DNA from: Costus lasius
Taxonomy: Eukaryota > Streptophyta > Magnoliopsida > Zingiberales > Costaceae
Assembly (NCBI GenBank): GCA_027563935.2
Contig: CM050449.1
Coordinates: forward strand, 74,830,556 to 74,894,555
Length of the DNA: 64,000 nt
Direction: 5' to 3'
Shown here: one piece after another, positions 42,901 to 54,245 of the stretch
Layout: each line of letters begins with the position of its first letter
Position numbering within the stretch: the stretch's first letter is position 1
Made by a program: the position numbers and the translations under genes
The notes under the pieces: generated by a model
Seen by the model: only the letters and a program-made list of their open reading frames with translations
What the model was told of the DNA's origin: nothing
Databases searched by the model: none

Positions 42901-43855
42901 TGATATTCCTGAACTGCATGCTGTTAAGGCATGGTTAGGAAAATGTTTCCAGATGAAAGATTTAGGAGAAGCAGCCTATGTATTAGGTGTGAAGATCTAC
43001 AGGGATAGATCTAAGAGGCTTCTCGGGCTGTGCCAGAGTACTTACATCGATAAGGTCCTGGAGAGATTCCATTTAGAGAATTCTAAACGTGGATATCTTC
43101 CAGTCAGACATGGTCTGAATCTTTCGAAGAGTCAGTGTCCACAAACACAGACTGAGAAAGATGAAATGGACAATACGCCTTATGCTTCGGCTATTGGGTC
43201 CATTATGTATGCGATGTTGTGTACTCGCCCAGACGTCGCTTACGGGTTAAGCGTGACCAGTCGATTCCAAAGTAATCCAGGTTTGGCGCACTGGATTGCG
43301 GTCAAGAACATTTTAAAATATCTGCGGAGGACCAAAGATATGTTCTTGATATATGGTGGTCAGGAAGAACTCAGTATAGAGGGATATACTGACGCTTCGT
43401 TCCAGTCGGACCAGGATGATTTCCGATCGCAATCAGGCTATGTTTTTAGCTTGAATGGTGGAGCAGTGGTGTGGAAGAGTTTCAAACAGTCAACTGTTGC
43501 TGATTCCACAACAGAAGCCGAGTATGTTGCAGCCTCGGAAGCATCCAAGGAGGCAGTGTGGATTCGTAAGTTCGTGAGAGAACTTGGTGTCGTTCCTTCG
43601 AGTGCTGATCCTTTGGTTATCTTCTGTGATAACACTGGAGCCATCGCACAAGCAAAGGAACCGCGGTCGCACCAGAAGTCCAAGCACATACAGAGACGGT
43701 TTCACTTGATCCGGGAGATCATTGATCGAGGCGAGATCAAAATATGCAAGGTTCATACAGATGACAATCTGGCAGACCCGCTTACCAAGCCTCTGGCGCA
43801 GCAGAAGCATGAGAAGCACTGTAATAATATGGGTTTGAGATTTCTCAACCATTAG
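39971..43855 (+). CDS. gag-pol: Copia gag-pol polyprotein of A2
   Basis: 1294 aa, collinear with A1 and nearly identical, with all domains open: gag, CFHCGQLGHWKKDC zinc knuckle (residue 240 on), protease WVLDTACGVHIC, integrase with HSDVCGPF, RSDRGGEY and GVSERRNRT, RT with YVDD near 968-971, RNase H with YTDASFQ and STTEAEYVAAS. Differences from A1 are scattered and mostly mild (for example V for L in VTEVMV, SFSNGE for SFSYEE, QWTSG for QRASG, and changes in the acidic linker before RT). No inactivating change is visible, so the protein could still function despite the aberrant integration of the element. Confidence 0.96.
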   Translation: MSFNVRSLLEREKFAGPNFSDWFGHLKIVLKAERKLYVLETAIPPQPAPNAARAVRDAYEKHVNDSIDVACLMLASMTPPLQRQHEDMSAIEIIANLKMLYAAQARTERYNLTKLFFQSKLAEGSPVGAHVLKMIGHKEALEKLGHTINQELAVDIILQSLPPSFDAFIINFNMNKIDCTPAELLNMLLTTEETLKGKPSTSVLMVPSRNKKKGKKGKAPVKNYSKALKQKVKRSKDNRCFHCGQLGHWKKDCKALQGDKRGSIASGSGIYVTEVMVSSSSISWVLDTACGVHICSNVQELKRRRQVGQHEVDLRVGNGARVAAVAVGDYFISLPSGIVLELNNCYFVPSITKNIISIPALVRKGFAFECKISKCVLSYDNIVYATGSINNGLYMLDMEYSIQNIDNKKAKYADDSTLLWHSRLGHINEKRIKRLHDHGLLGSFSNGEIDTCKACLMGKMTKSPFSHKGQWTSGLLDLIHSDVCGPFSKHARGGYQYFITFTDDFSRYGYVYLMRHKSESFDKFKEFKNEVQNQLGRNIKALRSDRGGEYLSHAFTDYLKECGIISQLTPPGTPQWNGVSERRNRTLLDMVRSMMSQATLPYSFWGFALETAAKVLNRVPSKAVSKTPYELWYGKQPSLTFIRIWGCEAYVKKLASGKLESRSDKCIFVGYPKETKGYYFYDPKENKVFVARTAIFLEKEFLLQEASGREIKLDENPEEGQSSQAQLDEPEPVEQVTEQPEAQITREPRRSGRIRRQPERYDGVYIIENDEPLTYADAVSGPESARWLDAMRAEMDSMSDNQVWDLVDPPLGVIPIGCKWIFKKKIDMDGNVVTYKGRLVAKGFKQIYGLDYDETFSPVAMFKSIRILFAIAAYYDYEIWQMDVKTAFLNGNLDEDVYMTQPEGFTNPSDRHKICKLKKSIYGLKQASRSWNIRFDESISEFGFIKNEDDPCVYKRFSGSVITFLILYVDDILIIGNDIPELHAVKAWLGKCFQMKDLGEAAYVLGVKIYRDRSKRLLGLCQSTYIDKVLERFHLENSKRGYLPVRHGLNLSKSQCPQTQTEKDEMDNTPYASAIGSIMYAMLCTRPDVAYGLSVTSRFQSNPGLAHWIAVKNILKYLRRTKDMFLIYGGQEELSIEGYTDASFQSDQDDFRSQSGYVFSLNGGAVVWKSFKQSTVADSTTEAEYVAASEASKEAVWIRKFVRELGVVPSSADPLVIFCDNTGAIAQAKEPRSHQKSKHIQRRFHLIREIIDRGEIKICKVHTDDNLADPLTKPLAQQKHEKHCNNMGLRFLNH

Positions 43856-43875
43856 ATTAAGTGCAAGTGGGAGAT

Positions 43876-45552
43876 TGTTGGGGTATGCCCTTAAGGCTAA
43901 TGTTTGAGGCCTTGGGATTGTATAAGTATCATGTAATAAACTCTTAAGTTTATAAAGGCATGGTTATTATTCATGTTGTTACCTTGTCTGCTGTAATAAG
44001 TGTACTTCTGAATAATGTCTCAAAGCTGTTCAGCTAGGCTGACAGGCTATATGTCCTTAGTCGAGATATCTTGGTGAACATGAGACAGCCTTGATATGAT
44101 TGAGACTGATATGAGTGCTAATCTTATAGGATGCTTCGAGCATGGAATAAGATGTAGACTCATGGGTACATTGGATGTACTGGACAGACCCTACTCGGAT
44201 ATTCCATTGCTTGTCACAATGTGAATGATCCTTGTAAGCACTAAGTGGCACATGTCCTTTGACTTGAGATCACTTATGTTTCTAAATGATGATTGTCATT
44301 GTTTTGAGGTAGTTCAATATCATTTGAAACATAATGATTATAGGCTATCTTGGATGGTGAGCTTGAGTCAGGTTAGGGCACTTGTGATAGATAAAGGATT
44401 GCCGTCTCCTTGTTTAAGGAGTGTGATGTTCTAAAGGGCCCCCCTATATGAGATGATTGAGGAAGTGTATGGCCATACCCAGATGACTATGTGCATCTGA
44501 TTTAATCATGCTCATCGTATTGGAGTTACAGGCTTGACATGCTTGTCCAATAAGAACATCCAGTGGCAAAGGAATCATGCATGCCTAGTGAGTTGATTCA
44601 CACTTATGCTGTGGTTGGGTGGAGTCTTGGAAGACTCTTTCCTTTATATCGGGAGACAGTGATGTGTTGCTAGATACCCCTCGCTGATCGTGATAACGTA
44701 AGTTATCGTTACCGACATTTAAAGGAAACCCTTAGGGTCGCACAATTTGATGATATGGCTACTTAAGTCAGATCGTGTGGACTGAATTGTTCGAGTTCAG
44801 TTTAAAGGAGATTAAACTCTGATTGTAAGTGAGATCCAGTCTGATCATGTTTGATTGATTAGGGCTTGAGATCGGTAAGCTTAGATCGAGAGTGTGGATG
44901 CTAGATCGAAGAGATCAAGAGCATTAAAAGGATGAACGGTCAGATTTTGAACCTTAGGGTTTAATTTGGTCTGAACCGATTATTGGGCTGATTTGGTTTG
45001 GTCATTGGACCAATTGAATTGAACCGGCTCACATGTGAGCGCTTGGTTCATTTGAGAGGAGAGCTATGCGTTTGGTTCACTTCATGTGAACGCATAACGC
45101 AAGCTTTGATGACTTGCCATTTATGGCATTTCGGTTTGACAATTGTGATGAATGTCTCCACATTCGATCACAAGTTTGGCTAACGCTCCTCTCCATCTTC
45201 TTGCTCTCGACGACACACACTTTCTTGTGTGGTGAAAGTGACGAGAAGAAAGATCGGCCAAGAGTTCATCATCTCCTTCATGCGATAAGACCCCTTGAAG
45301 CTTTTGCTAGCACAAAGTTGAGAAGGGAGTAGTCTTTGTCTTCTTGTGTGCGCACCTTTTGGAGGAGATCAACCTTGTTTTCTTCTTCCAAGCCGCCTTC
45401 CATCCATGGCAACGGTAAGATCATATCATGATCTTAAGTTGGTTTAAGTTGATTATATAGTTCATATGCGATCTTTAGAAGCCCTTTTTCCGCATTGCAT
45501 GCTAGATGCGCATGTATAGGGTTTCCCCCCCCCTTTATTAGGGGTTCCTTCA
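43876..45552 (+). repeat. A2 3' LTR
   Basis: 1677 bp, preceded by the polypurine tract AAGTGGGAGAT (43865-43875). Differences from the 5' LTR noted: T for G in TTCATGTTG, G for A in ATAGGCTATC, C for T in GGCAACGG, G for T in ATGCGATC, one base in the CCTTTATTAGGGG end, and C-run lengths. Confidence 0.96.
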
Positions 45553-45610
45553 ATTGGTATCAGAGGTTAGGGCACTTGTGATAGATAAAGGATTGCCGTC
45601 TCCTTGTTTA
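45553..45610 (+). other. Primer-site plus LTR scrap after A2
   Basis: ATTGGTATCAGAG (45553-45565), a copy of the primer binding site, follows the 3' LTR as if an internal region began. It then switches to GTTAGGGCACTTGTGATAG..., identical to A2 LTR positions 36875-36919, and then to the host LTR at AAAAATAGC. Short shared bases occur at both switches (AG, then AA). Confidence 0.9.
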
Positions 45611-45865
45611 AAAAATAGCAACCACTCACCGCTCCAACGTTCACGCCAAGTGAACATGTCGCCACACCTTGAACCATGCGCTCATTTCATGAGCCGGTTC
45701 AATTTGGTTTGGTTTAAAACCAATCAAGCCAAGTAATCAAGTCCAGATCTCAAATAAACCCTAAGGCTCCAGATCTGACCGTTCATCTCTTGATGCTCTT
45801 GATCTCACCGATCTAGCATCTATTCTCTCGATCGAAGCTTACCGATCTCAAGCCCTAATCAATCA
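45611..45865. repeat. 255-bp duplication flanking A2, right copy
   Basis: Identical by eye to 36124-36378; it continues into the rest of the minus-strand A LTR. Confidence 0.93.
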
Positions 45866-46846
45866 AACATGATCAGACTAGATCTCACTTACAATCAGAG
45901 ATTAAATCCCTTTAAACTGAACCTAAACAATTCAGTCCACATGATCTGACTTAAGTAAGCGATATCATCAAATTGTGCGACCCTGAGGGTTTCCTTTAAA
46001 TGTCGGTAACGATAACTCACGTTATCACGATCAGTGAGGGGTATCTAGCAACACATCACTGTCTCCCGATATAAAAGAAATGAGTCTTCCAAGACTACAC
46101 CCAAAAACAGCACAAGTGTGAATCAACTTCACTAGGCATGCATACTTCCTTTGCCACTGGATGTTCTTATTGGACAAGCGTGTCAAGCTTGTAGCTCCAA
46201 TATGATGAGCATGATTAGATCAGATGAACACTGTCATCTGGGTATGGCCATACACTTTCTCAATCATCTCATCCAGGGGGCCCCTTTAGAACATCACACT
46301 CCTTAAACAAGGAGACGGCAATCCTATGTCTATCACTAGTGCCCTAACCTGACTCAAGCTCATTATCCAAGATAGTCTATAATCATTATGTTTCAAATGA
46401 TATTGAACTACCTCAAAACAATGACAATCATCATTTAGAAAACACAAGTGATCTCAAGTCAGAGGAAATGTGCCACTTGTCATATACAAGGATTATTCAC
46501 ATTGTGACAAACAATTGAATATCCTAGTAGGGTCTGTCCAGCACATCCAATGTACCCATGAGTCTACATCTTATTCCATGCTCGAAGCATCCTATAAGAC
46601 TAGAACACATATTAGTCTTAACCATATCAAGGCTGTCTCATGTTCACCAAGATACATCGACTAAGGACTTAACTGCATGTCAGCCCAGCTGAACAGCTTT
46701 GAGACATTATTCAGAAGAACATATATTGCAGCAGACAATGTAGCTAACTGAATAATAACCATGCCTTTATAAACATAAACGTTTATTACATGATACTGTT
46801 ACAATCCCAAGGCCTCAAACATTAGGCTTAAGGGCATACCCCAACA
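45866..46846 (-). repeat. Solo A LTR, minus strand, right part
   Basis: Remainder of the reverse A LTR, ending GGCATACCCCAACA at 46846, then TSD ATAAT (46847-46851). It is a solo LTR in the G integrase region. Confidence 0.93.
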
Positions 46847-46851
46847 ATAAT

Positions 46852-47077
46852 GTGATTCTGTGAGCACGTGAGGAACACGTCCACGGGATAGAGCACAAGT
46901 TGGACTCAAAAGGACTTGGCCCCTTCACCATCATAGGCAAAATCAATGACAATGCATATGTCCTCGACCTGCTGCCTGAACTTGGGATCCCCACCACCGT
47001 CAACATGGAGGATCTCACCCACTATCATGAGCCCCTCTCCATACCAGATCCAGATGACACCCACAAGCTGGAGATTG
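46852..47077 (+). pseudogene. Gypsy family G, 3' part of pol
   Basis: Continues the G frame after the LTR insertion: a GDNVILRAR-like start (with CGA-to-TGA stop), then HKLDSKGLGPF, AYVLDLLPE and VNMEDLTHYHEP, the usual C-terminal region after a gypsy integrase core. The frame is cut at 47077 by the E element, whose first bases (TGTAAG) supply an apparent stop. GATTG (47073-47077) is the expected left TSD of E. Confidence 0.85.
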
Positions 47078-49141
47078 TGTAAGATCCAAGGATCTTATGT
47101 CCTGGTAAGCATTATTTTGATTTAAATAAAATTATTGACTGTTTTATTATTCCTGTGTATTGATTGTTAATTTATGATAAATTAATTAGAGATTTTGGTT
47201 AATAAATTATAGTTAATTAAATTAGAGATTTTTTTTGGATGTTAATGCTAATTAATTAACTAGCTTATTGGATGCTAATTTTTAGGTAATTAATTAGAGT
47301 TTATTGCTTGTTAATTTAAGTTATTTAATTGTCAATTAATTGGAGTTATTGGACGTTAATCCTTATTGGATGTCAATTAAATCCTTATTGGATTTTCATT
47401 AAGTGAATGGTTAGTTAATGGTTAAATTAATTAGTAATTATGGGTTATTGGGTTTGCGCTAATTGGGTTTAAAATTCAAATTATTGGTTAAATGAATTAA
47501 ACCCGATTTGAATTAATGGGTTAATGGGTTAAGAATTAAAAACCGAAAATTCAAATTGGTATTTCGGTTAGGGTAGAGTTTTTGGGCGAGATTTTTGGCT
47601 TGAAAGAAATTTTGGGCGACGGCTAGGAAGAAGAAGGCGATTTTGGTGTTCTTGGAATTTTGAGGTGATTTTTCTTCATCTTCTTCCCTTGGCAAATTTC
47701 CTTGAAGTGAAGAAACTTCCTTGGCGAGTTCTTGGAGATCCCTTGGGCGGCATCAAGGCTTTAGGCGAGTTTGTGGGGAGATTTTAACCCAAGTGTTCAC
47801 GGTTAAGAGGTGAGTGGTGTGTCTTTTCGATTTCTAGCAATTTGGTTGTATTAATTGATGCGTTAGATTGATTGGAAAGTTTTACCATGCTAAAAACCGA
47901 ACTTAAGCTATTTATTTATGAAAACCGAAACTTGATATTAATATTGATATTTGTAGTTAACATGTTTACATGTGAATTGAATCTTGATATTTCTCCATGA
48001 AAACTAGTTTAGGGTATTTTCATGAAAACCGAATTTAGGGTATGTCTCCATGAAAACCGAAATTAGGGTATTTCTTATATGGAGTTTAGGAAGCATTAAA
48101 TCATTGATCTTGAGTATGAAATTCATGTTAACTAAGGTTTAAAATTTAGTAGATAATATGTTATGTTAACCGTGGGTTACATGTGTGAATTGTAAAGCAA
48201 TTTGATGAATACATGCTTTAAGTTTATGTTTAAATTTTATATTGATTTTATGGATACTTGATAAATGCTTATAATATTATAAAACTCATGTTTATTTATC
48301 TAAGACCATGTATTCATGTTTGAGAACATTGGGTGATAACATAGCAAGATTACACTGAACTGACCAGCCTGAAACTTAAGGATTACACTATGTTATGTGA
48401 TTTTTAAATATTATGTGATTTATGATTTTTGGAATGTTAAGTGATCTTTGAATATGTGAATATTATGTGGTTATGTGAATTTCGAAAATTATGTTGATAT
48501 GGGATTTTCGAATATTATCTGTTGTGATCATGTGTTGGTTAGGACTAAGGCTAAGTTTAGCTGTGTACTCAAGGGGATGGTCAATATGTGATATGTTAAG
48601 GGTTTGAATTTTCAGCCCTGTATTGTGATATGTGAAGGGGGTTGATGTTCAGCCTGCCTGTTATGATTATTGTCATGGGGGTTGTTGTTCAGCCTGCCCG
48701 ATGTGATTATTGTGATGACTATCCTAGAGTCTAGTTGACACTTAGGAGTCCACCTTTGTGATATATCATATAAGATGTGTCTGTTGTCCAGTAGGAACCT
48801 TTTGGGAGATCGGGTTTTGACGCAAAGTGCCATGTCTTGGTCGGACAGGGGCCACCTCTTGATGTCATCACTCTCTTTTTGTGATATGGGGTGTCGTAGA
48901 GCAAAGTGCCACGTCGTGACCCGGCGGGGGCCACCTCTAGAATCTACACACAATGCATCGATGTGTTTATGGGGTGTTTTAGAGCAAAGTGCCACGTCGT
49001 GACCTGGCGGGGGCCACCTCTTGATTCTACTCACTGTCCATGTTTATGTGTTGCATGAAATTTTGCAGTCTCCCAGTGCTTAGGCCAAAGCCGGGTTAGA
49101 CCATAATGGTCACTACTGAATATGCTGGACAACTAGGTTAA
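47078..49141 (+). repeat. E 5' LTR, left part
   Basis: 2064 bp starting TGTAAGATCCAAGGATC, AT-rich at first, with the three ~80-bp tandem units near 48815-49023. The last five bases GTTAA (49137-49141) are the TSD of the F insertion. The LTR continues at 53185-54117. Confidence 0.93.
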
Positions 49142-50226
49142 TGATGGGGGTAGAGGCCATGACCCAAGAAAATATAAATGGAGCTTAAGGCTACCCTAGT
49201 TTATGGGTACCCTAAGGCACCATTGCATTGCATGCATCATGTAGCTACATTTGGTAAGTTTTATACTTTGTTTTGTATTTTCTTTTATGGAAATTATGTT
49301 GCATCATACTAGAATTAGTGCATGTCATAATGTTGCATCCAAGTAGGAGTAGTGTAATAAGCATTTACAAGTCATGTGGATAAGCTCAAAGTTAGCTCAA
49401 AGCTCACTACAACAAGCTAGCTCCAAATATGGCAAGCCACTTCAAAGCCAAAGTTCAAAGTGAAGTCTTGAGTTGAAGCACTTCAACTCACCTTTCCATT
49501 GAAGTATAAAGCCACCTTGGCATCCAAGAATTCGGTTCCAATCTCAACTCATCAAAGGATATGCGCTCATTCAAAAGCTTTCCATCAAATCCCTTAAATC
49601 AAGGAATCAAGATGTGTTCACACCTTGGAAGGAAAGAGCCACGCCAATTCAAGAAGCAATACCACCTCCAATTAAGGGAAGATCACCAAAGCAATTCGTC
49701 CATGGCCAAGGAAGGAAGGATTGCCACCTTCTCTTGTCGCCCAAGCAAGGAGAATTCACCAAACAAAGAAGGAATTCAGCCACAACAAAAATGGCAAGTT
49801 TCAAAGCCATGCATCGCCCATTACAAACAAGGGAAGACACTCAAGGAAAGGATTTCGAATTTGAAAGCTTCAGCCCCAAAGGAATTCGCCCAAACCAAAG
49901 AAGGAAGGAAAGCTATCACCTAGCCGAACATGCAAGCAAGTCTACAAGCAAATTCGAACACACCATCTCTACAAACAAATAAGGGAAGTTTTCAAGTCAA
50001 ATCACAATCAATGGAGCCATTGCCTCGACAAAGCATTGAAGACAATAATTTCTTTCTTATTTTGATCTCTTGTAACGTTAAGGAGAAGCTCTACAAAACT
50101 TGTAATCGGATGTAAGTTGATGAGCAAGATTTGATAATGGAATTGTCGATTAGTTGCCTAGCAACCTTGGGTGCTTGTGTCGCCCTCCCCTTTCCCCTTC
50201 TCATATGAGGTGCTTGTGTCACCTAT
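49142..50226 (+). repeat. Solo F LTR, left part
   Basis: LTR starting TGATGGGGGTAGAGGCC, resembling the D LTR start. TSD GTTAA at 49137-49141 and 53180-53184. It is interrupted by a solo A LTR at 50227 and resumes at 51923; total about 2342 bp. There is no internal region. A 120-aa open frame (49561-49923) has no recognisable domain. Confidence 0.88.
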
Positions 50227-51917
50227 TGTTGGGGTATGCCCTTAAGGCTAATGTTTGAGGCCTTGGGATTGTAAAAGTATCATGTAATAAACTTTTATGT
50301 TAATAAAGGCATGGTTGTTATTCAGGTTGTTACCTTATCTGCTGTAATAAGTGTACTTCTGAATAATGTCTCAAAGCTGTTCAGCTAGGCTGACAGGCTC
50401 TATGTCCTTAGTCGAGATATCTTGGTGAACATGAGACAGCCTTGATATGATTGAGACTAATATGGGTGCTAATCTTATAGGATGCTTCGAGCATGGAATA
50501 AGATATAGACTCATGGGTACATTGGATGTACTGGACAGACCCTACTGGGATATTCCATTGCTTGTCACAATGTGAATGATCCTTGTATGCAGCAAGTGGC
50601 ACATGTCCTTTGACTTGAGATCACTTGTGTTTCTAAATGATGATTGTCATTGTCTTGAGGTAGTTCAATATCATTTGAAACATAATGATTATAGACTATC
50701 TTGGATGGTGAGCTTGAATCAGGTTAGGGCACTTGTGATAGATAGAGGATTGCCGTCTCCTTGTTTAAGGAGTGTGATGTTCTATAGGGCCCCCCTATAT
50801 GAGATGATTGAGGAAGTGTATGGCCATACCCAGATGACTATGATCATCTGATCTAATCATGCTCATCATATTGGAGTTACAGGCTTGACATGCTTGTCCA
50901 ATAAGAACATCCAGTGGCAAAAGACATTTGTGTGCCTTGTGAGTTTGATTCACACTTGTGCTATGGTTTGGGTGTAGTCTTGGAAGACTCTTTCCTTTAT
51001 ATCGGGAGACAGTGATGTGTTGCTAGATACCCCTCACTGATCGTGATAACGTAAGTTATCGTTACCGACATTTGAAGGAAACCCTTAGGGTCGCACAATA
51101 TGATGATATGGCTTACTTGAGTCAGATCGTGTGGACTGAATTCTTTGGGTTCAGTTTAAAGGGGTTTTAATCTCTGATTGTAAGTGAGATCTGGTCTGAT
51201 CATGTTTGATTGATTAGGACTTGAGATCGGTAAGCTTCGATCGAGAGAGATGATGCCAGATCGGAGAGATCAGGGGCATCAGGAGATGAATGGTTAGATC
51301 ATGAGCCTTGGGGTTCAATTTGGTCTAGACCTATTGGCTTGAGCTCTTTCGGTTTGGTTTATTGAACCGAATTGATTGGAACGTTTTAGATTGAACCGGT
51401 TCACAATTGTGAACGCATGGTTCAATGCTAAAATGCGTTTGGGTTGAGTTGAGCGCATGGACTTGATGAGCTTCCATTTATGGAATGTCATCAAGGGCCG
51501 GTTTCACTTTCAATGCCAAAAACGCATATGCGTTTGCTCCTTTCTTCTCAACGCATTCTTGGACTTTCGTGGGAGTGTGGTGTGGACGACGAAAAGGAGT
51601 GTTGCGCAAGAGGAGCTCTCGGCCAAGCTTGATCCTTCTTCATCCCTTTCCATTCGAATAGATTCCTTGGGTGACTTGCTAGCACAAGCGACGCCAAGGA
51701 GTGAGCCAACTTCTTCTTGTGTGTGGCACACTTTGGAGGAGACCTAACTTGATCTCTTCTTCCAAGCCGAATTCCAAGTCCATGGCATTGGTATGATTTC
51801 TAGCTTCAAGTTGATCATATGTTTTCATATCCGATCTTGATTTGAAACCCTTTTTCCGCAAAGCTTGTTAGAATCGCAAGTTTAGGGTTTCTCCCCCTTA
51901 GATTAGGGGTTGCTTCA
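50227..51917 (+). repeat. Solo A LTR in F
   Basis: 1691-bp complete A LTR, TGTTGGGGTATGCCC...GGTTGCTTCA, with perfect TSD CCTAT (50222-50226, 51918-51922) and no internal region. Confidence 0.95.
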
Positions 51918-51922
51918 CCTAT

Positions 51923-53179
51923 CTCCCCTTCTTCCCCAAGGGCCAAGGTTCCCTTCGCTAACCGTTTCTTCAAAGACATCTCCATCAACTTGGCGCTTGG
52001 ATCATCTTCTTTAACCAACAAGGGGCGCACCTCCATCTTCTTCAACCTCTTGTGGCGCATCTCCATCAACATCTCAACAAGTGACGCATCTTCTCTTCAA
52101 AGGATCTTCACCAACCCTTGGCGCATCTAGTCCATCTCCTTCATCAACACTTAGCACAAAGACCTTCAACCCCTCTCCAAGGATCCACAATTCCAAGGGA
52201 ACCTCCATGGATCAACTCCTTCAAGACATATAATCGGCCAAGCCTCTCTAACTTGACTCTATTGTTTATTTGCTTGGTTTACCTTTGCTTAACTTGTTAA
52301 ATCTTGTAGGTGGCGCAAGGGAGATCATCTTCTCACCTCAAGGGATAATCAACCTCAAGTGGCGCATCTTCAACCCTAAAGATCTCAACCACTCTTGCTT
52401 GGATAATCTTCAACCGAAACTCTTCCCTTCAATCCTAGTTTGCATTTAATGCTTATTTGATTTATCTCATCACTAATAGACTTCATTTGTTCCTAGAAGC
52501 TCTCGACATCAAAAGGGGATCCACAAGATGAGACATCTTCAATGACTCAACCATGTCCGAAACTTGAAGAGTCTTCTTCCATCCAAGACTTGGCGCCCCT
52601 TCAAGCAATAGACCCTTTAGTTGTTAATCATTAGGTTTAGTAGAATAACTTAGTTACTCATGTTAGCAAGAGGAATTTGGAAGGTTAGCTTCCCCTCTTG
52701 ATCTCTTTGTTGTAAAAGGACTTTGCACATTAAACCCTAATTTTATACTCACACATGTGTGAGTTTGTTGTGTTGGTGTGTTTGTAATGAAGCAACTCCT
52801 TCCATCAGAGTAGGACCGTTGAAGATCGGGAAGGACGATCCTTCTATTCTCAAGGATCGCACGGTGAGCGCTTCTTTACAATATTGTCTTTTAATGTTTT
52901 AGAAATGCATGTTTAGCCATAGAGTAGTTAACCACATGTTTAGTTATAGTTTTGTTTATAAGGGCATGCTAGTTGCAATTTATTTTGTAGTTTATAATTG
53001 CATGTTTAGGTCTAAAATTATCTAGCATATAATTTAGTAGCATATTAATCTTCAGTATTTATTTAAAATACCAAAAACATATTTTTGAAAGCCCCGTTAG
53101 ATAACCTTGCATGCTAGCTTATTTTCCTTAGATTCATGTTTTCATGCTAGCCCAAATTGCATGCTCCCCCCCTACATCA
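51923..53179 (+). repeat. Solo F LTR, right part
   Basis: 1257 bp ending CTCCCCCCCTACATCA, the same terminus as D. It is followed by the TSD GTTAA. No coding sequence is seen. Confidence 0.88.
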
Positions 53180-53184
53180 GTTAA

Positions 53185-54117
53185 TTAAGTGTTGGTGTGT
53201 TTAGTTGGTTTAGAGTATAACTCTAGAACCTGAGTTTGTTATGTGTTGGTGTGTACATCTGAGTTGGTTTAGAGTATAACTCTAGGACCTGAGTTTGTTA
53301 TATGTTGGTGTGTACATCTGACTGTTTATATGACTTCTGTTTTCTTTATGTTGTTATATGTTGACATAATGTTCCTGTTAAAGATTTTTAAAATAATCTG
53401 TCTATATTTTTGAGTGTATGTTATGGATGGTCGATTTAGACTATCCACTCACTGGGCTGTGTAGCTCACCCCTCAATGTTTTCAGGTGTAGAACAGGGGC
53501 GCACTGCATGAGTTAGCATATTATACGGATATTGTGATTCTTCATGCTGATTGGGTGTATAACTTTTGTGCTTAAGTAACTGAGGCCGGATGTGGCCGAA
53601 TTATATGAACTTGGGTTGCCAGTTGTGGCCAAACTATGTGTGAACTTGTGTTGCCGGTTGTGGCGGTTTTGATATTATGATTTTTGTGTCACCGCGGGCT
53701 TTGGCCTGGTTTCGGTGTTGGGTATCACTGTGAAACTTTATGGAATCGATTTTGTGATTTTGTTTTGAAATTCGGTTTGTGGTGTATTCTTTGTAATCGG
53801 TTTTGATATACCTGTAACTTGCATATGTCTAGTGCAAGTATTGCCTGGTGGCAGGTACCTTTATGGATTTTATGGATTTGATACGGATTTGATATAACTG
53901 TTACCTTGCATATGTCTAGTGCAAGGAATGCGTGGTGGCAGGTACCTTTATGAAATTGTGTTTTTGTGGAGATTTATATGTATGGATTTTCGAAATTTTC
54001 AGATCGGGTTTCCTGAACGGGGTTTTACCTAGCATATGTATCGATCTTGTATGATAACATCCTGTTTCTTTCATGATTTGTGTTGCTTGTTTGGGGTTAA
54101 GATAACGGGATGTTACA
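53185..54117 (+). repeat. E 5' LTR, right part
   Basis: 933 bp ending GGGATGTTACA. It contains a two-copy repeat of about 60-65 bp (GTTGGTTTAGAGTATAACTC, about 53205-53325) that is only partly duplicated in the solo E LTR (5637-5690). Confidence 0.92.
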
Positions 54118-54120
54118 GAA

Positions 54121-54132
54121 TGGTATCAGAGC
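54121..54132 (+). other. E primer binding site (tRNA-Met)
   Basis: TGGTATCAGAGC, three bases after the LTR end; a full match to initiator tRNA-Met. A short leader (54133-54245) leads to the gag ATG. Confidence 0.93.
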
Positions 54133-54245
54133 AGTTGGCTAGCTAAAACTTAGTTCGGGGGGGAAAACATGTTTGTGTATTGCTAGACACCTGATAGGTT
54201 TATGTTTGTTTTCCTGACTATGGCCTGTGTGTGTAGGAATTTAAG

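Larger units (their letters stand above)
36379..45552 (+). mobile_element. A2: full-length Ty1/copia retrotransposon
   Basis: 9174-bp element of family A with LTRs of 1680 and 1677 bp, primer binding site, leader, open 1294-aa gag-pol and polypurine tract. The LTRs differ at about five substitutions plus homopolymer-length changes, so it is older than A1. It sits in a minus-strand A LTR. The normal 5-bp TSD is absent; instead 255 bp are duplicated, and extra sequence (45553-45610) follows the 3' LTR. Confidence 0.95.

Noticed and set aside
47073..47077. The E left target GATTG equals the A1 TSD GATTG, suggesting a shared target preference
   Set aside because: A 5-base match between a gypsy and a copia target is easily chance, and the E right-hand TSD is not in the window.
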